A stretch of DNA of 64,000 nt. It comes from Treponema sp. (GTDB taxonomy: Bacteria; Spirochaetota; Spirochaetia; Treponematales; Treponemataceae). Location: contig JALCCK010000001.1 of assembly GCA_022640795.1 (NCBI GenBank), positions 34,587 to 98,586 on the forward strand. Direction: 5' to 3'. The notes under the pieces were generated by a model. The model was not told where the DNA came from. It ran no database searches and saw nothing but the letters and a program-made list of their open reading frames with translations. The position numbers and the translations under genes were made by a program. Positions 25,483 through 34,647 of the stretch are shown here, in pieces (position 1 is the first letter of the stretch; each line of letters begins with the position of its first letter).

Positions 25483-26804
25483 ATAAAAAGACAACAAATG
25501 TTGCAGCACTATTGGTTTCGGCGCTGTTTTTGATTTCAATCGTTTCTTTCATAACTGGACTGATTTCAGATTATAGAAACGGTCCTGCTTATTCGGAATA
25601 TGTTTTCAAAAATTTTTCTGCCCAGATAAAAGAACAGGCAAAAGAATATCAACCGGAGTCCCCATCGTTTACCACGGCGTTTGAACACAGCATTGCTGAG
25701 TATTCCTCCGACTTACTGTCCGTCAGATTATTCCGCGGAAAGACGCTTGTTTATTCATGGCCGAAAAATGCCCGCACTGCGCCCGGAGAAAATAAGAAAA
25801 CACCGTTTATAATGACCCGGTCGGAAAAACTTACCGGTAGTAATCCACCATTGATGCTTTCTGCTGATCTCTATATTCTGAAACCAGCTTCAATCTTTTT
25901 AAGAGCCCGGGTAGCATTTCTGCTTATACTCTGCGGGACCGTTATCGCCGGGCTGCTGCTTATTCACCTGTATGTAGCCTCGCATAATTCCGAATCTGAA
26001 AATCAGGCAGCACCGGATCTGTCGCCTGACACAGCTGGTACCGAAAAAATCGACAATGTTCCAGACGGACCGGAAGACTCTAATTTCAAACCGGAAGTAC
26101 CGGTTACGGCAGAACCGGAAGACCTTAATTTCGACAGCGACGGCAGCGATCCTGATGACAGTATAGATTTCAATTTTCCCGAGATTACAGATTTACAGAC
26201 AGACAATGCGGAAACTGAATCCGGAAAAACAACAGACGAAATGCAGAAAACAGGTAACAGTCAGCAGGTTTCTGAAGAAGAACAGAAAACGACTGAACAT
26301 GATGATGCAGAACTATTTTCACCCGTAACCGGTTTAGGGATGGAAAATCTGCTGACGACACGGCTTGAAAGTGAGCTCATACGTTCAGCAGCTTCCGAAC
26401 AGGATCTGTCAGTCTTCGTATTTCATATTCCGGGACTTGACTATCATGCTGATATTTCGAAAGATTTGATCACTATTCTTTTGAGACAGTTTCAGTTCAG
26501 AGATCTTATTTTTGAATATAAAGGAGACAGTTTTGCCGCGCTTTTGCAGCAGGCAGATCTCGATACGGCCTATACGATAGCTGAAACTATTTATAATGAA
26601 ATGAATACATTGATTGCCAGAAAAGAATCAAATCTTTCAGTAAAAATAGGAATCGCATCCCGGTCACTCAGACTTATTTCTGGTGAACGGCTACTTCTTG
26701 AAGCAGCACAGGCAGAAAAGCATGCGGATACAGAAAATCCTATTGTTGCCTTCCGAGTCGATCCGGAAAAATACCGCAAATTTATTGCCGGAAAATCTGA
26801 ATAG
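25479..26804 (+). CDS. Membrane protein with a degenerate GGDEF-like domain
   Basis: 441 residues. Two membrane spans (about 8-30 and 145-165) flank an extracytoplasmic domain of about 115 residues. A Glu/Asp-rich linker (170-275) leads to a C-terminal domain (about 285-435) with GGDEF-family features: SPVTGLGMENLL, a FVFHI strand, and FEYKGDSFAALL where the signature GGDEF is replaced by YKGDS, then KIGIAS. The catalytic motif is lost, so it is unlikely to make cyclic-di-GMP; binding or scaffolding is more likely. The acidic linker resembles the composition of the first protein of this cluster. Confidence 0.65.
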   Translation: MNKKTTNVAALLVSALFLISIVSFITGLISDYRNGPAYSEYVFKNFSAQIKEQAKEYQPESPSFTTAFEHSIAEYSSDLLSVRLFRGKTLVYSWPKNARTAPGENKKTPFIMTRSEKLTGSNPPLMLSADLYILKPASIFLRARVAFLLILCGTVIAGLLLIHLYVASHNSESENQAAPDLSPDTAGTEKIDNVPDGPEDSNFKPEVPVTAEPEDLNFDSDGSDPDDSIDFNFPEITDLQTDNAETESGKTTDEMQKTGNSQQVSEEEQKTTEHDDAELFSPVTGLGMENLLTTRLESELIRSAASEQDLSVFVFHIPGLDYHADISKDLITILLRQFQFRDLIFEYKGDSFAALLQQADLDTAYTIAETIYNEMNTLIARKESNLSVKIGIASRSLRLISGERLLLEAAQAEKHADTENPIVAFRVDPEKYRKFIAGKSE

Positions 26805-26807
26805 TAT

Positions 26808-27470
26808 TTATTCGCCGTCGGGCAGCTGTTGTTTAGAAGAAGAAACAACAGCCTGATTCTGTTTATCAGGTTCTTCAGCAGCACTGCCGGAAGAAAGCCT
26901 TTCCTTTATTGCCGTAATTTTATCATCAGATCCGAATTCCGTTTCAAATTTCTGTATCTGACGGGATACCTCTTCATAATCATTAGCAGCATATAAAAGT
27001 ACTATGTAGTTCTTTTGAATTTCGGCATCATGAGGGTAGTCTGTCAGCAGTTTTTCATATAAGGAAAGGGCCTTTTGTGTGTCACCTTTCATGGCAACAA
27101 CATAGGCAAATGAAAGACGTAAATCTCTATTGACAGGATCTTTTTTAAGAAGATTTTCATAAACAGATTCTGCCTCGGAAAAATTCTTGTTCATAGCATA
27201 AGCCCGCCCCAATCCGTAATAAGCAGGGGTATTCAGCGTTTTGCTCTGCATTGCAAGTTTATAATATGTTATTGCTTTTGCATAATTTCCCAGATTCATA
27301 TATTCTTCTGCAATAGTAAAATATTCCGTATAGATAGTAGAATAGATAGCATTCCTCGCCCCAGGGACAGAAAATCCAGATTCGCTGTCCGAAGCACACG
27401 AAACAAGTACTGCAGGAAGAGCCACGAGTGTCACAAAATAAATGAAAAGAAAACGCGATTTTCTTTGCAC
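26808..27470 (-). CDS. TPR-repeat lipoprotein
   Basis: 220 residues starting at a GTG. A signal peptide ends in the lipobox LVSC at about residues 22-25, so it is probably lipidated. TPR repeats follow (AKAITYYKLAMQSKTLNTPAYYGLG, cut; SEAESVYENLLKKDP; QKALSLYEKLLTDYP). The C-terminus is Gln/Ser rich. Such proteins act as scaffolds in the envelope. It is 5 bases downstream of the uracil phosphoribosyltransferase gene and converges with the GGDEF-like gene at a 3-base gap. Confidence 0.8.
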   Translation of the reverse strand: MQRKSRFLFIYFVTLVALPAVLVSCASDSESGFSVPGARNAIYSTIYTEYFTIAEEYMNLGNYAKAITYYKLAMQSKTLNTPAYYGLGRAYAMNKNFSEAESVYENLLKKDPVNRDLRLSFAYVVAMKGDTQKALSLYEKLLTDYPHDAEIQKNYIVLLYAANDYEEVSRQIQKFETEFGSDDKITAIKERLSSGSAAEEPDKQNQAVVSSSKQQLPDGE

Positions 27471-27475
27471 GCTGT

Positions 27476-28510
27476 TTAGCCCAGAACAGTCTGCTCTATT
27501 TCTGAAAGCTGAGAACGATAAAGACCGGCAATATTACTGCCGTAATCTGCTATAAGACGAATAATATTCCGTGGACTTTCATGACTGTCAATTCCGTTCA
27601 AACGGTCTCCTGCATCTCCCAATCCGGGCAGAATATACGCAGCTTTGTTTAAAGCGGGATCAAGCCATAATGTGTAGCAGGTACAATTTTCAAGTGCTCT
27701 CGTTACCCGGATACTGCCTTTCAATGCTGAAATTACATTAAAAAATTTTACCGATTTCGGATGAACACCCTGACTCTGTAAATATTTTACAACGGTTACT
27801 AAGGAACCGCCGGTTGCATTCATCGGATCTGCAAAAATAAGATCTTTTCCGTCAAGCTGTTCAAGATTAAAAAAAGAATTTTTCAGATTAAGAATGTATT
27901 CCATGTTTGCCTCATGCTTTGTATCGTCTCTGTTTATCTTGAAAAGTGCAAACGGTGTAACATATCCATGAGAGGAATACTCCTGAATTTCTTTTGACAT
28001 AATCATACTCGGAAGCAATGCACCCCGGAGCATAACGCACATGACGGAATTTTCTATTTTCTTATCTATATCGGGAATCTTATGAACTGCATAATTCTGG
28101 ACAGGAGTGGTTACCGGTGTTTTCACAATCATATGATTCTTGTTTACGCTCGGTTGTTCTGTATATGCCATTCTGAACAGCATCTCATATGCACGCTGAC
28201 TGTAGTAAATGAATTCAGGATGATCAGTTCTAATATCCCGCAGTTTAGCAATAACACGGGAAGCTTCAGGATGAGCACCTTTCTCTGTAACAAAAGAATA
28301 TACCTGAACAGCCGGATGTTCCTTACAGATACGCTGCATTTCCTTACCCATGCGGTCGTACTGGCGGATTATTTTGTCACTGTCAATAGGATCAAAATAT
28401 TCTTCAGTCTCTGTATACATTGCTTCAATTTTTGCAAGATCTTTCTGGTCTTTTTCGGTTAAATACCCATCCAGATCTTCAGCCTTCAGGATTACCTTGT
28501 CACTCGACAT
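27476..28510 (-). CDS. upp: Uracil phosphoribosyltransferase with an N-terminal extension
   Basis: 344 residues from the ATG at 28510, which has GGAG at the right distance; the ATG at 28522 lies upstream of that site. The C-terminal about 210 residues are a UPRT domain with the PRPP loop [11 protein letters not shown] and the uracil-binding [13 protein letters not shown]. The enzyme converts uracil and PRPP to UMP. Typical bacterial Upp is about 209 residues; this one has about 130 extra N-terminal residues (charged and helical, [20 protein letters not shown], cut) with no assigned role. It is followed by the TPR lipoprotein gene. Confidence 0.85.
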   Translation of the reverse strand: MSSDKVILKAEDLDGYLTEKDQKDLAKIEAMYTETEEYFDPIDSDKIIRQYDRMGKEMQRICKEHPAVQVYSFVTEKGAHPEASRVIAKLRDIRTDHPEFIYYSQRAYEMLFRMAYTEQPSVNKNHMIVKTPVTTPVQNYAVHKIPDIDKKIENSVMCVMLRGALLPSMIMSKEIQEYSSHGYVTPFALFKINRDDTKHEANMEYILNLKNSFFNLEQLDGKDLIFADPMNATGGSLVTVVKYLQSQGVHPKSVKFFNVISALKGSIRVTRALENCTCYTLWLDPALNKAAYILPGLGDAGDRLNGIDSHESPRNIIRLIADYGSNIAGLYRSQLSEIEQTVLG

Positions 28511-28526
28511 ATTTTTCTCCATTATT

Positions 28527-29456
28527 TTAATTTTCAGGCAGCAGTTTCATGAGCTGCTGTTCTGTTATCTGTATATTTCCCAGTCGCATTTCCGCAGTAT
28601 CAGGACTTTCGGTAATAGAAACATTCCGCAGTCCGGAAAGTTTCAACAGTGCCGCCGCTGCCGTAACGACAGTTCTGTTCTGAAAGGTTAAATATAACTT
28701 CAAATCAAACAGATCATTTTCTCCGGACGGAACCAATTCCCCCTTCACATCTTTCAGGGCAAAACGCATATCCATTCCAAGGAGCTCTGCAAGAAAGGCC
28801 TGCGGGCGAAGAATACAAAATCGTATCTGGGGAACATCTGCGGTCATCCACAAAATAATATTGTCTGTGAGCAGACTGTTTTTTACGGAAGGATTTTGCA
28901 ATCCGGACACAATACGGTCGTAACGTTCAAGCAGCGGCCGTACATCATCAGCAAGAAGAACTATCTCCCTGTCGGCAAATGCAATCTCATACGGACTGTT
29001 GCTGCCGGTATAGTATTCATACCGGCCGGTATGCCCGGTCTCAAAATGCAGGGAAACTTTCCGCCATTCTTTCTTTGATGAGAGAACAGCCGGAGCAAAA
29101 GCAGGAACGGAGCCTGCAATCACGGTTTGTATTCTGTTTGAAGATTCAGCATCACCAATTCCTGCATACAACAGCGTTACATGACCAGCTATTTTTTGTA
29201 CGTTTTCCGGTTCCAGCGACGGATTTTCAGCCACAATCATATCCTGAATAAGTTTCTGGTATCCGGTTACAGCCGGAATTCGTATAAACAATGAAGAATC
29301 TGGTTCAAGTACTGCAAACGGATCGGAAACTAAACCTCGGGGAACACTTTTACAACTGAAAAGCGCAAAAGCCGCACAACAGCAGAAGATTCCTGAAAGT
29401 ATAGTAAATCGTATAGGTTTATGCTTTTTCGATCTGTGCACGCCAAACCTCATCAT
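28527..29456 (-). CDS. Lipoprotein of unknown function
   Basis: 309 residues. A basic N-terminus and a hydrophobic stretch lead to the lipobox LFSC (about residue 35), so it is a predicted lipoprotein. The mature part has two similar alpha/beta segments without a recognised family. The start overlaps the 3' end of ileS by 38 bases, as if expression depends on the synthetase transcript; the second ATG one codon on is an alternative. It precedes upp by 16 bases. Confidence 0.65.
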   Translation of the reverse strand: MMRFGVHRSKKHKPIRFTILSGIFCCCAAFALFSCKSVPRGLVSDPFAVLEPDSSLFIRIPAVTGYQKLIQDMIVAENPSLEPENVQKIAGHVTLLYAGIGDAESSNRIQTVIAGSVPAFAPAVLSSKKEWRKVSLHFETGHTGRYEYYTGSNSPYEIAFADREIVLLADDVRPLLERYDRIVSGLQNPSVKNSLLTDNIILWMTADVPQIRFCILRPQAFLAELLGMDMRFALKDVKGELVPSGENDLFDLKLYLTFQNRTVVTAAAALLKLSGLRNVSITESPDTAEMRLGNIQITEQQLMKLLPEN

Positions 29457-32400
29457 CGGCTTCTATTTCCGTGCCGTCAGCAAGGACATTCTTCCAAACC
29501 GACTGTACAGCAAGCGTCTCACCGGAAATGAAGTCAGCAAACATTTCAAAAGCCGCCTTCAAAGCAGCATCCCCGCTCACAGCAAGCGTTATTCTGTCGG
29601 TAACTTCAAAACCGGAACTCTTCCGGAGATTTTGTATACCGCGGATAAGATCTCTGGCATATCCCTCTTTTTTAAGTTCATCGGTAATTTCCGTATCGAG
29701 TCCAACGGTAAGTGTCCCTTCGTTAACGACTTTAAGATGCTCCTTCTCAATGCGGTCTACCAGTATCTTTTCATTATTCAGTTCAACCGATTTGCCACCG
29801 ATTTCAATTGTCAGCGTTGCTCCATCAAGTATCGTCTGAATGGAATCCTGATCAAGTCCTGCAATTTCAGCAGCGGCATGTTTCATAAGCGGTCCAAGTT
29901 CCTTCCCAAGCACCCGGAAATTAGCCTTTGCCTTATATTCAACCAGTTCATCTTCGCGTTCATGGAATACGACCTTTTTAACATTCAATTCCTCGCGGAT
30001 AGAATCTTCCATTTCAGCAAGAACGCGTTTTTCTTCCGGATTTCTCGTCACAAGTGCTGCAGCCGCCAATGGTTGTCTGTTCTTAAGATTAAACTGATTT
30101 CTCAGAGAACGTCCCATTGAAACAGCCTTTTGCACTGTCGACATCTTGAATTCAAGATCAGTATCTGACCATTTTTCATTATAAACCGGATAATCCGCCA
30201 GATGAACGGATTCAGGATTTGATTCAAGCCGCAGATTCTGATAGATTTCTTCTGTGATAAATGGAATCACCGGAGCAGCAACGAGGGCGAGTGTTTTTAA
30301 TGCACTGTACAGCGCTCCATAAGCCTGTTTTTTGTCCGTATCGTTTTCACTTTTCCAGAACCGCCGTCTGGAACGTCTGATGTACCAGTTATTCAGTTCA
30401 TCAATGAATTTCACAATTGGGTCAACAGCAGAAGAAAGATCATAGTCATCAAAAGCCGCTGTAACCTCTTTTATCAGATTCTGAGTGATGGAAAGCAGCC
30501 ACCGGTCAAGGGGATTTTCGGGCAGAACGGTATCAAATTCATGTCCGGTCGCGGTAATCCCGTCTATATTCGCATAGGTAACGAAAAAGCTGTATGCATT
30601 CCATAACGGGATTATGACACTTTTCAGGACGTCTTTGACACCGTCATCACTAAATTTCAGATCTTCAGCCTTTACAGCAGGAGAATGGACCATGTACATT
30701 CGTATGGCATCCGCACCAAACAGCGAAAGTTCTTCATTCGGGTCCGTATAGTTCCGAAGACTTTTCGACATTTTTTTGCCGTCTTCGGCAAGAACGAGTC
30801 CGTTTACGATGACGTTTTTGAATGCCGGCCGGTCATACAGCAATGCGGCAAGTACTGTTAACGTGTAAAACCAGCCGCGCGTCTGATCAAGTCCCTCGCA
30901 GATAAAATCAGCGGGATAATGAGTCTCAAAGAATTCTTTGTTTTCAAACGGATAATGCTGCTGTGCATACGGCATAGAGCCCGATTCGAACCAGCAGTCG
31001 AGAACTTCCGGAATACGATGCATTGTTCCGCCGCATTTTTTACAGGGAATCGTTATGTTGTCGACAAAGTGTTTATGCAAATCCTCCGGATACACGCCCG
31101 AAAGTTTCTGCAATTCCTTGCGGCTGCCGACACAGATTGTTTCGCCGCAGTCGGGACATTTCCAGATCGGCAGCGGATTTCCCCAGTACCGGTTACGGCT
31201 GATCGCCCAGTCCCGGGCACCGGCGAGCCAGTTACCGAACCGGCCTTCCTTTATATGCGCCGGCTGCCATTTTATCTGTTCATTTGCCTTGACAAGTTTG
31301 TCACGGTTTTCTTCGACTCTGACAAACCAGCTGCCCACAGCCCGATAAATAAGTGGAGAATTACACCGCCAGCAATGCGGATACGCATGCAGAATCTGCT
31401 GCTGCTTAACCAGTTTACCCTCGTCTTTCAGACGTTTTATAATATCTTTGTCGCAGTCTTTTACAAACCTTCCCTGATAATCAGGAACTTCAGCGGTAAA
31501 TTTGCATTCGGCATCGATCGGACAAACGGTCGGGACACCTGTTCCACGGAAAACCTTGTTATCGTCCTCGCCGAAACCGGGCGCCGTATGGACAATCCCC
31601 GTTCCTTCTTCCGTTGTAACAAAATCGGCATTGAAAACTCTGAAAGCACCTATAGAAGCAGGTTTCCCCGGTTCCGCCGCCGTCGGATTTTTCAGATCGC
31701 TAAAATAGTCAAACAGCGGTCTATATCTGGTATCAAGCAGTGCGGTTCCTTTTTTCTTCCATATGATCTCATAGGCGTCGCCTTCCCGATAATAGGAAGT
31801 AAGCCTCGATTCAGCAAGAATATAGAATTCGTCGCCGTCTTTTATCTTTACATAATCAATATCAGGGCCACAGGTAAGACCCAGATTGGACGGCAAAGTC
31901 CACGGAGTCGTCGTCCATGCCAGCAGGTAGGTTTTTCCGTTTTCGACGGAAGAATCGTCAAGTCCAGGTCCCGCCTCTGTTATCAGAAAACGAACCGTAA
32001 CAGACTGGTCGTGAACATCCTGATAAACACCGGGCTGTGCGAGTTCATGATTGGACAGAACTGTGGAACAGCGCGGGCAATACGGCAAAATATAGTGACC
32101 TTCATATACGAGTCCTTTGTCCCACAACGCCTTGAGAACCCACCAGATGGATTCCATGTAATCAGGGTCCATAGTTTTATAATCATGTTCAAAATCAACC
32201 CATCTTCCCATTCGCTTGACGGTGTGCTGCCACTCGTGCGTATATTTTAATACGGATGCGCGGCAGCGCTCATTGAATTTGCCGATACCGTATTTTTCTA
32301 TATCAGTTTTAGAATTCAGCCCCAGCTCTTTTTCTATAAGATTTTCTACCGGGAGTCCGTGACAGTCCCATCCGAAACGACGTTCGACACGTTTACCTTT

Positions 32401-32622
32401 CATTGTCTGGTACCGCGGAATTATATCTTTTATTGTACCGGCAATCAGGTGTCCGTAATGCGGAAGCCCTGTCGCAAACGGAGGACCGTCATAAAAAACA
32501 TAGTCTTCAGCTCCGTTCCGTTGTGAAACAGATTTTTTGAAAATATCATTTTTTTCCCAGAAGTTTAAGACTTCTTCTTCCTGCCGGGGAAAATCCGCTT
32601 TCGGGTCAACTGATTTATACAC
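29419..32622 (-). CDS. ileS: Isoleucyl-tRNA synthetase, eukaryote-like type
   Basis: 1067 residues starting at GTG with AGAGGA upstream. Class I signatures are the HIGH-type motif PHYGH near residue 55 (GPPFATGLPHYGHLIAG) and KMSKS in GKKMSKSLRN near residue 600. Editing (CP1) and anticodon-binding domains are present, and CRC/CPDC zinc-like clusters lie near residues 430-530. Sequence style and length match the eukaryotic/archaeal branch, which some bacteria, including spirochetes, carry instead of the bacterial type and which is typically mupirocin-insensitive. No T-box leader is visible; the 5' region is short. Confidence 0.96.
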   Translation of the reverse strand: MYKSVDPKADFPRQEEEVLNFWEKNDIFKKSVSQRNGAEDYVFYDGPPFATGLPHYGHLIAGTIKDIIPRYQTMKGKRVERRFGWDCHGLPVENLIEKELGLNSKTDIEKYGIGKFNERCRASVLKYTHEWQHTVKRMGRWVDFEHDYKTMDPDYMESIWWVLKALWDKGLVYEGHYILPYCPRCSTVLSNHELAQPGVYQDVHDQSVTVRFLITEAGPGLDDSSVENGKTYLLAWTTTPWTLPSNLGLTCGPDIDYVKIKDGDEFYILAESRLTSYYREGDAYEIIWKKKGTALLDTRYRPLFDYFSDLKNPTAAEPGKPASIGAFRVFNADFVTTEEGTGIVHTAPGFGEDDNKVFRGTGVPTVCPIDAECKFTAEVPDYQGRFVKDCDKDIIKRLKDEGKLVKQQQILHAYPHCWRCNSPLIYRAVGSWFVRVEENRDKLVKANEQIKWQPAHIKEGRFGNWLAGARDWAISRNRYWGNPLPIWKCPDCGETICVGSRKELQKLSGVYPEDLHKHFVDNITIPCKKCGGTMHRIPEVLDCWFESGSMPYAQQHYPFENKEFFETHYPADFICEGLDQTRGWFYTLTVLAALLYDRPAFKNVIVNGLVLAEDGKKMSKSLRNYTDPNEELSLFGADAIRMYMVHSPAVKAEDLKFSDDGVKDVLKSVIIPLWNAYSFFVTYANIDGITATGHEFDTVLPENPLDRWLLSITQNLIKEVTAAFDDYDLSSAVDPIVKFIDELNNWYIRRSRRRFWKSENDTDKKQAYGALYSALKTLALVAAPVIPFITEEIYQNLRLESNPESVHLADYPVYNEKWSDTDLEFKMSTVQKAVSMGRSLRNQFNLKNRQPLAAAALVTRNPEEKRVLAEMEDSIREELNVKKVVFHEREDELVEYKAKANFRVLGKELGPLMKHAAAEIAGLDQDSIQTILDGATLTIEIGGKSVELNNEKILVDRIEKEHLKVVNEGTLTVGLDTEITDELKKEGYARDLIRGIQNLRKSSGFEVTDRITLAVSGDAALKAAFEMFADFISGETLAVQSVWKNVLADGTEIEADDEVWRAQIEKA

Positions 32623-32857
32623 AATTATCCTCTGAGTTATATAAGTTACTAAATTCTATTATCGCATAAATAAAAAAAAATTACTAGTCGAGGTACTTTC
32701 AAAGCCCGGACAAGTCTTAAAAATACAAAAGGCCAGCAGTAAAAGATAACAGACGTTTACTGCTGGCCCTCGCGGAAGCGTTACCAGTCGAAAAAAACTC
32801 AGCAACATCTATACAGGCTGCTGGCATACACATAACCTGTATAAACGTAAAAAAAAT
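32623..32857. other. Intergenic region: ileS leader and importer terminator
   Basis: 235 bases. The left part is the AT-rich upstream region of ileS. The middle carries the terminator at 32717-32768. A further dyad TATACAGG/CCTGTATA with an 18-base loop lies at about 32810-32843. No coding sequence or tRNA was seen. Confidence 0.5.
32717..32768 (-). terminator. Intrinsic terminator of the ABC-importer operon
   Basis: GGCCAGCAGTAAA (32731-32743) pairs perfectly over 13 bases with TTTACTGCTGGCC (32756-32768). On the minus strand the hairpin is followed by TTTTGTATTTTT (32730-32719). It lies about 90 bases after the last permease stop. Confidence 0.85.
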
Positions 32858-33682
32858 CTATTTTATTGCACTGTCTACCATACCTTTTATAAAATATCGC
32901 TGCAATACAAGGAATAATATAATCACCGGAAGTATGACGATCAGCGCCGCAGCCGCAGCCGCGTTCAAATTCGAAGTTTCCTGTGAAAAGAATCCTGCAA
33001 TGGCGACCGTTACCGGTTTCATAATTGTTTTCTGCAGAATATACAGGGAAAACTGATAGTCATTCCAGCAGTGTATCCCGGAAAGAATGACGACAGATGC
33101 CGTCACTGAATTTACCTGTGGAAAAATTACCTGAAAAAATGTTCGCACCGGGCCTGCACCATCTATATGAGCAGCTTCATCGAGAGCTTTCGGAATAGCT
33201 TTAATAAAATTCATGTAAAGAAATATTGACAGTGGCAGCTCGAACGTAAGAAGCGTAATAACGATGCCCCAGTACTTATTTATTCCTCCGTATCCCACAA
33301 GCGTCGCATAAAGTGGAACTAGAATACTTAACGGCGGGACCATCATAATAACAAGGGCAAATCCGCTGATAAGTTTTGTATATTTTGATTTCATCCGTGC
33401 AAGCGGATATGCTGTCATGGCGCCGACCGCAACGATAAGTAGTACTGAACAGCCCGTAATAATTACCGTATTCTTGAGTGCCGTAAATATATGCCCGGTT
33501 ACAATAGCAGAAGTAAAATTCTGTAAGGTCGGCCTTGAAGGAAAGTGCCAGTACGAAGAAAGATCATCAAGGGGTTTAAATGAAATACCGGTAAGAACGT
33601 ATATAGGTGCAAGATACACAACGACAATAATGGCAAGCACCACATACCGCCACCACAGATGTTCTTTGCGTACCATACTCAT
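32858..33682 (-). CDS. Sugar-type ABC importer permease (MalG-like)
   Basis: 274 residues with six membrane spans and the permease EAA loop (EAAHIDGAGPVRTFFQVIFPQ, cut) that contacts the ATPase. It is of the CUT1 carbohydrate type. A strong AGGAGG precedes the ATG. It overlaps the upstream permease by 4 bases. No ATP-binding subunit lies in the operon, so a shared MsmK/UgpC-like ATPase elsewhere is likely to power it. Confidence 0.93.
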   Translation of the reverse strand: MSMVRKEHLWWRYVVLAIIVVVYLAPIYVLTGISFKPLDDLSSYWHFPSRPTLQNFTSAIVTGHIFTALKNTVIITGCSVLLIVAVGAMTAYPLARMKSKYTKLISGFALVIMMVPPLSILVPLYATLVGYGGINKYWGIVITLLTFELPLSIFLYMNFIKAIPKALDEAAHIDGAGPVRTFFQVIFPQVNSVTASVVILSGIHCWNDYQFSLYILQKTIMKPVTVAIAGFFSQETSNLNAAAAAALIVILPVIILFLVLQRYFIKGMVDSAIK

Positions 33683-34569
33683 GATTGAGCCTCCTGATAT
33701 TTAGTAAGTTTGTCTGTAGCAAAATAGCTGATCAGACCGATAAGTAAAAATGCAAAGAGTCCGATGGCAGCAGCATAACCGCCGTTTTCGCTGCCGAAAT
33801 AGGTCCGGTTTATGAGTGTCGACAATGAATGCGAGTCATACCCTGGGCCACCCTTCGTAAGTGCCATAATAACATCGAAAAGTTTTAACCCTCCAATAAG
33901 ATTTATAACAATCGACGACGTTAATGCAGGAGATAGAAGTGGAAAGGTGATATTTGTAAAAAGTCTCCATCCGGAAAAACCATCTATTTCTGCAGCCTCA
34001 TAGTACATATCCGGGATACTCTGAAGTCCCGCAAGGTAAATAACCATAGAAATACCGACAAACTGCCACGAATTTATAAGCGTCATAATGATAACGCCAC
34101 GTTTTCCATCTGCAAGCCAGTCGAGCGGAGCCTGATTAAAAAGACTCCGGATATCGTTCATCGCTCCCCCCAGCGTAAAAAAGAAATACATAACATAACC
34201 CATGATAAGGGGAGCTATCATGACCGGTAAATAGATTACGGTTCGCCCGAACGTACGGCCGGCAAACTTCTTATTCAGATATAATGCAAACAGAAGTCCG
34301 AATACATTCTGTAGCAGTGTCGAACCGCAACCGTAAATTAAAGTATTTATCAGGGCACGCCATACGTTCTGATCGGTGAAAAGGCGCCCGTAATTTTTTA
34401 GTCCGACAATTTTATAATGCTGCGAATATCCGTTCCAGTTCGTGGCCGACAGGAAAATCCCACGGACAAACGGAACAATGACGAACATACTAAAAAGTAT
34501 GATTGCCGGTATGGTAAACATATACATTGTCATGTTCTCACGTTGTTTAAATGACTGCTGTTTTTTCAT
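33679..34569 (-). CDS. Sugar-type ABC importer permease (MalF-like)
   Basis: 296 residues from ATG 34569; a GTG two codons upstream is also possible. Six membrane spans and the EAA motif EAAEIDGFSGWRLFTNITFPL mark it as the CUT1 partner of the MalG-like permease. It follows the substrate-binding protein gene with an attenuator hairpin between them. Confidence 0.92.
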   Translation of the reverse strand: MKKQQSFKQRENMTMYMFTIPAIILFSMFVIVPFVRGIFLSATNWNGYSQHYKIVGLKNYGRLFTDQNVWRALINTLIYGCGSTLLQNVFGLLFALYLNKKFAGRTFGRTVIYLPVMIAPLIMGYVMYFFFTLGGAMNDIRSLFNQAPLDWLADGKRGVIIMTLINSWQFVGISMVIYLAGLQSIPDMYYEAAEIDGFSGWRLFTNITFPLLSPALTSSIVINLIGGLKLFDVIMALTKGGPGYDSHSLSTLINRTYFGSENGGYAAAIGLFAFLLIGLISYFATDKLTKYQEAQS

Positions 34570-34596
34570 CGTCACCGCCTTGTTTTGTAGATAAAA

Positions 34597-34626
34597 GACC
34601 GACTGCAGTCTTCCCGGCAGCCGGTC
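34597..34626 (-). terminator. Intra-operon attenuator after the binding-protein gene
   Basis: GACCGACTGC (34597-34606) and GCAGCCGGTC (34617-34626) form a 10-bp stem with one G-U pair on the minus-strand RNA, followed by TTTT. It lies between the binding protein and the permeases. Such partial terminators usually give more binding protein than permease. Confidence 0.55.
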
Positions 34627-34647
34627 CCAGTTACCCGCTACGGAGTA

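Noticed and set aside
30919..32250. Large plus-strand ORF of 443 residues
   Set aside because: Shadow of ileS on the opposite strand; no ribosome-binding site and no family features.
32810..32843. TATACAGG/CCTGTATA dyad as a terminator
   Set aside because: The loop is long (18 bases) and the T-run comes only after 15 bases; the real terminator is at 32717-32768.
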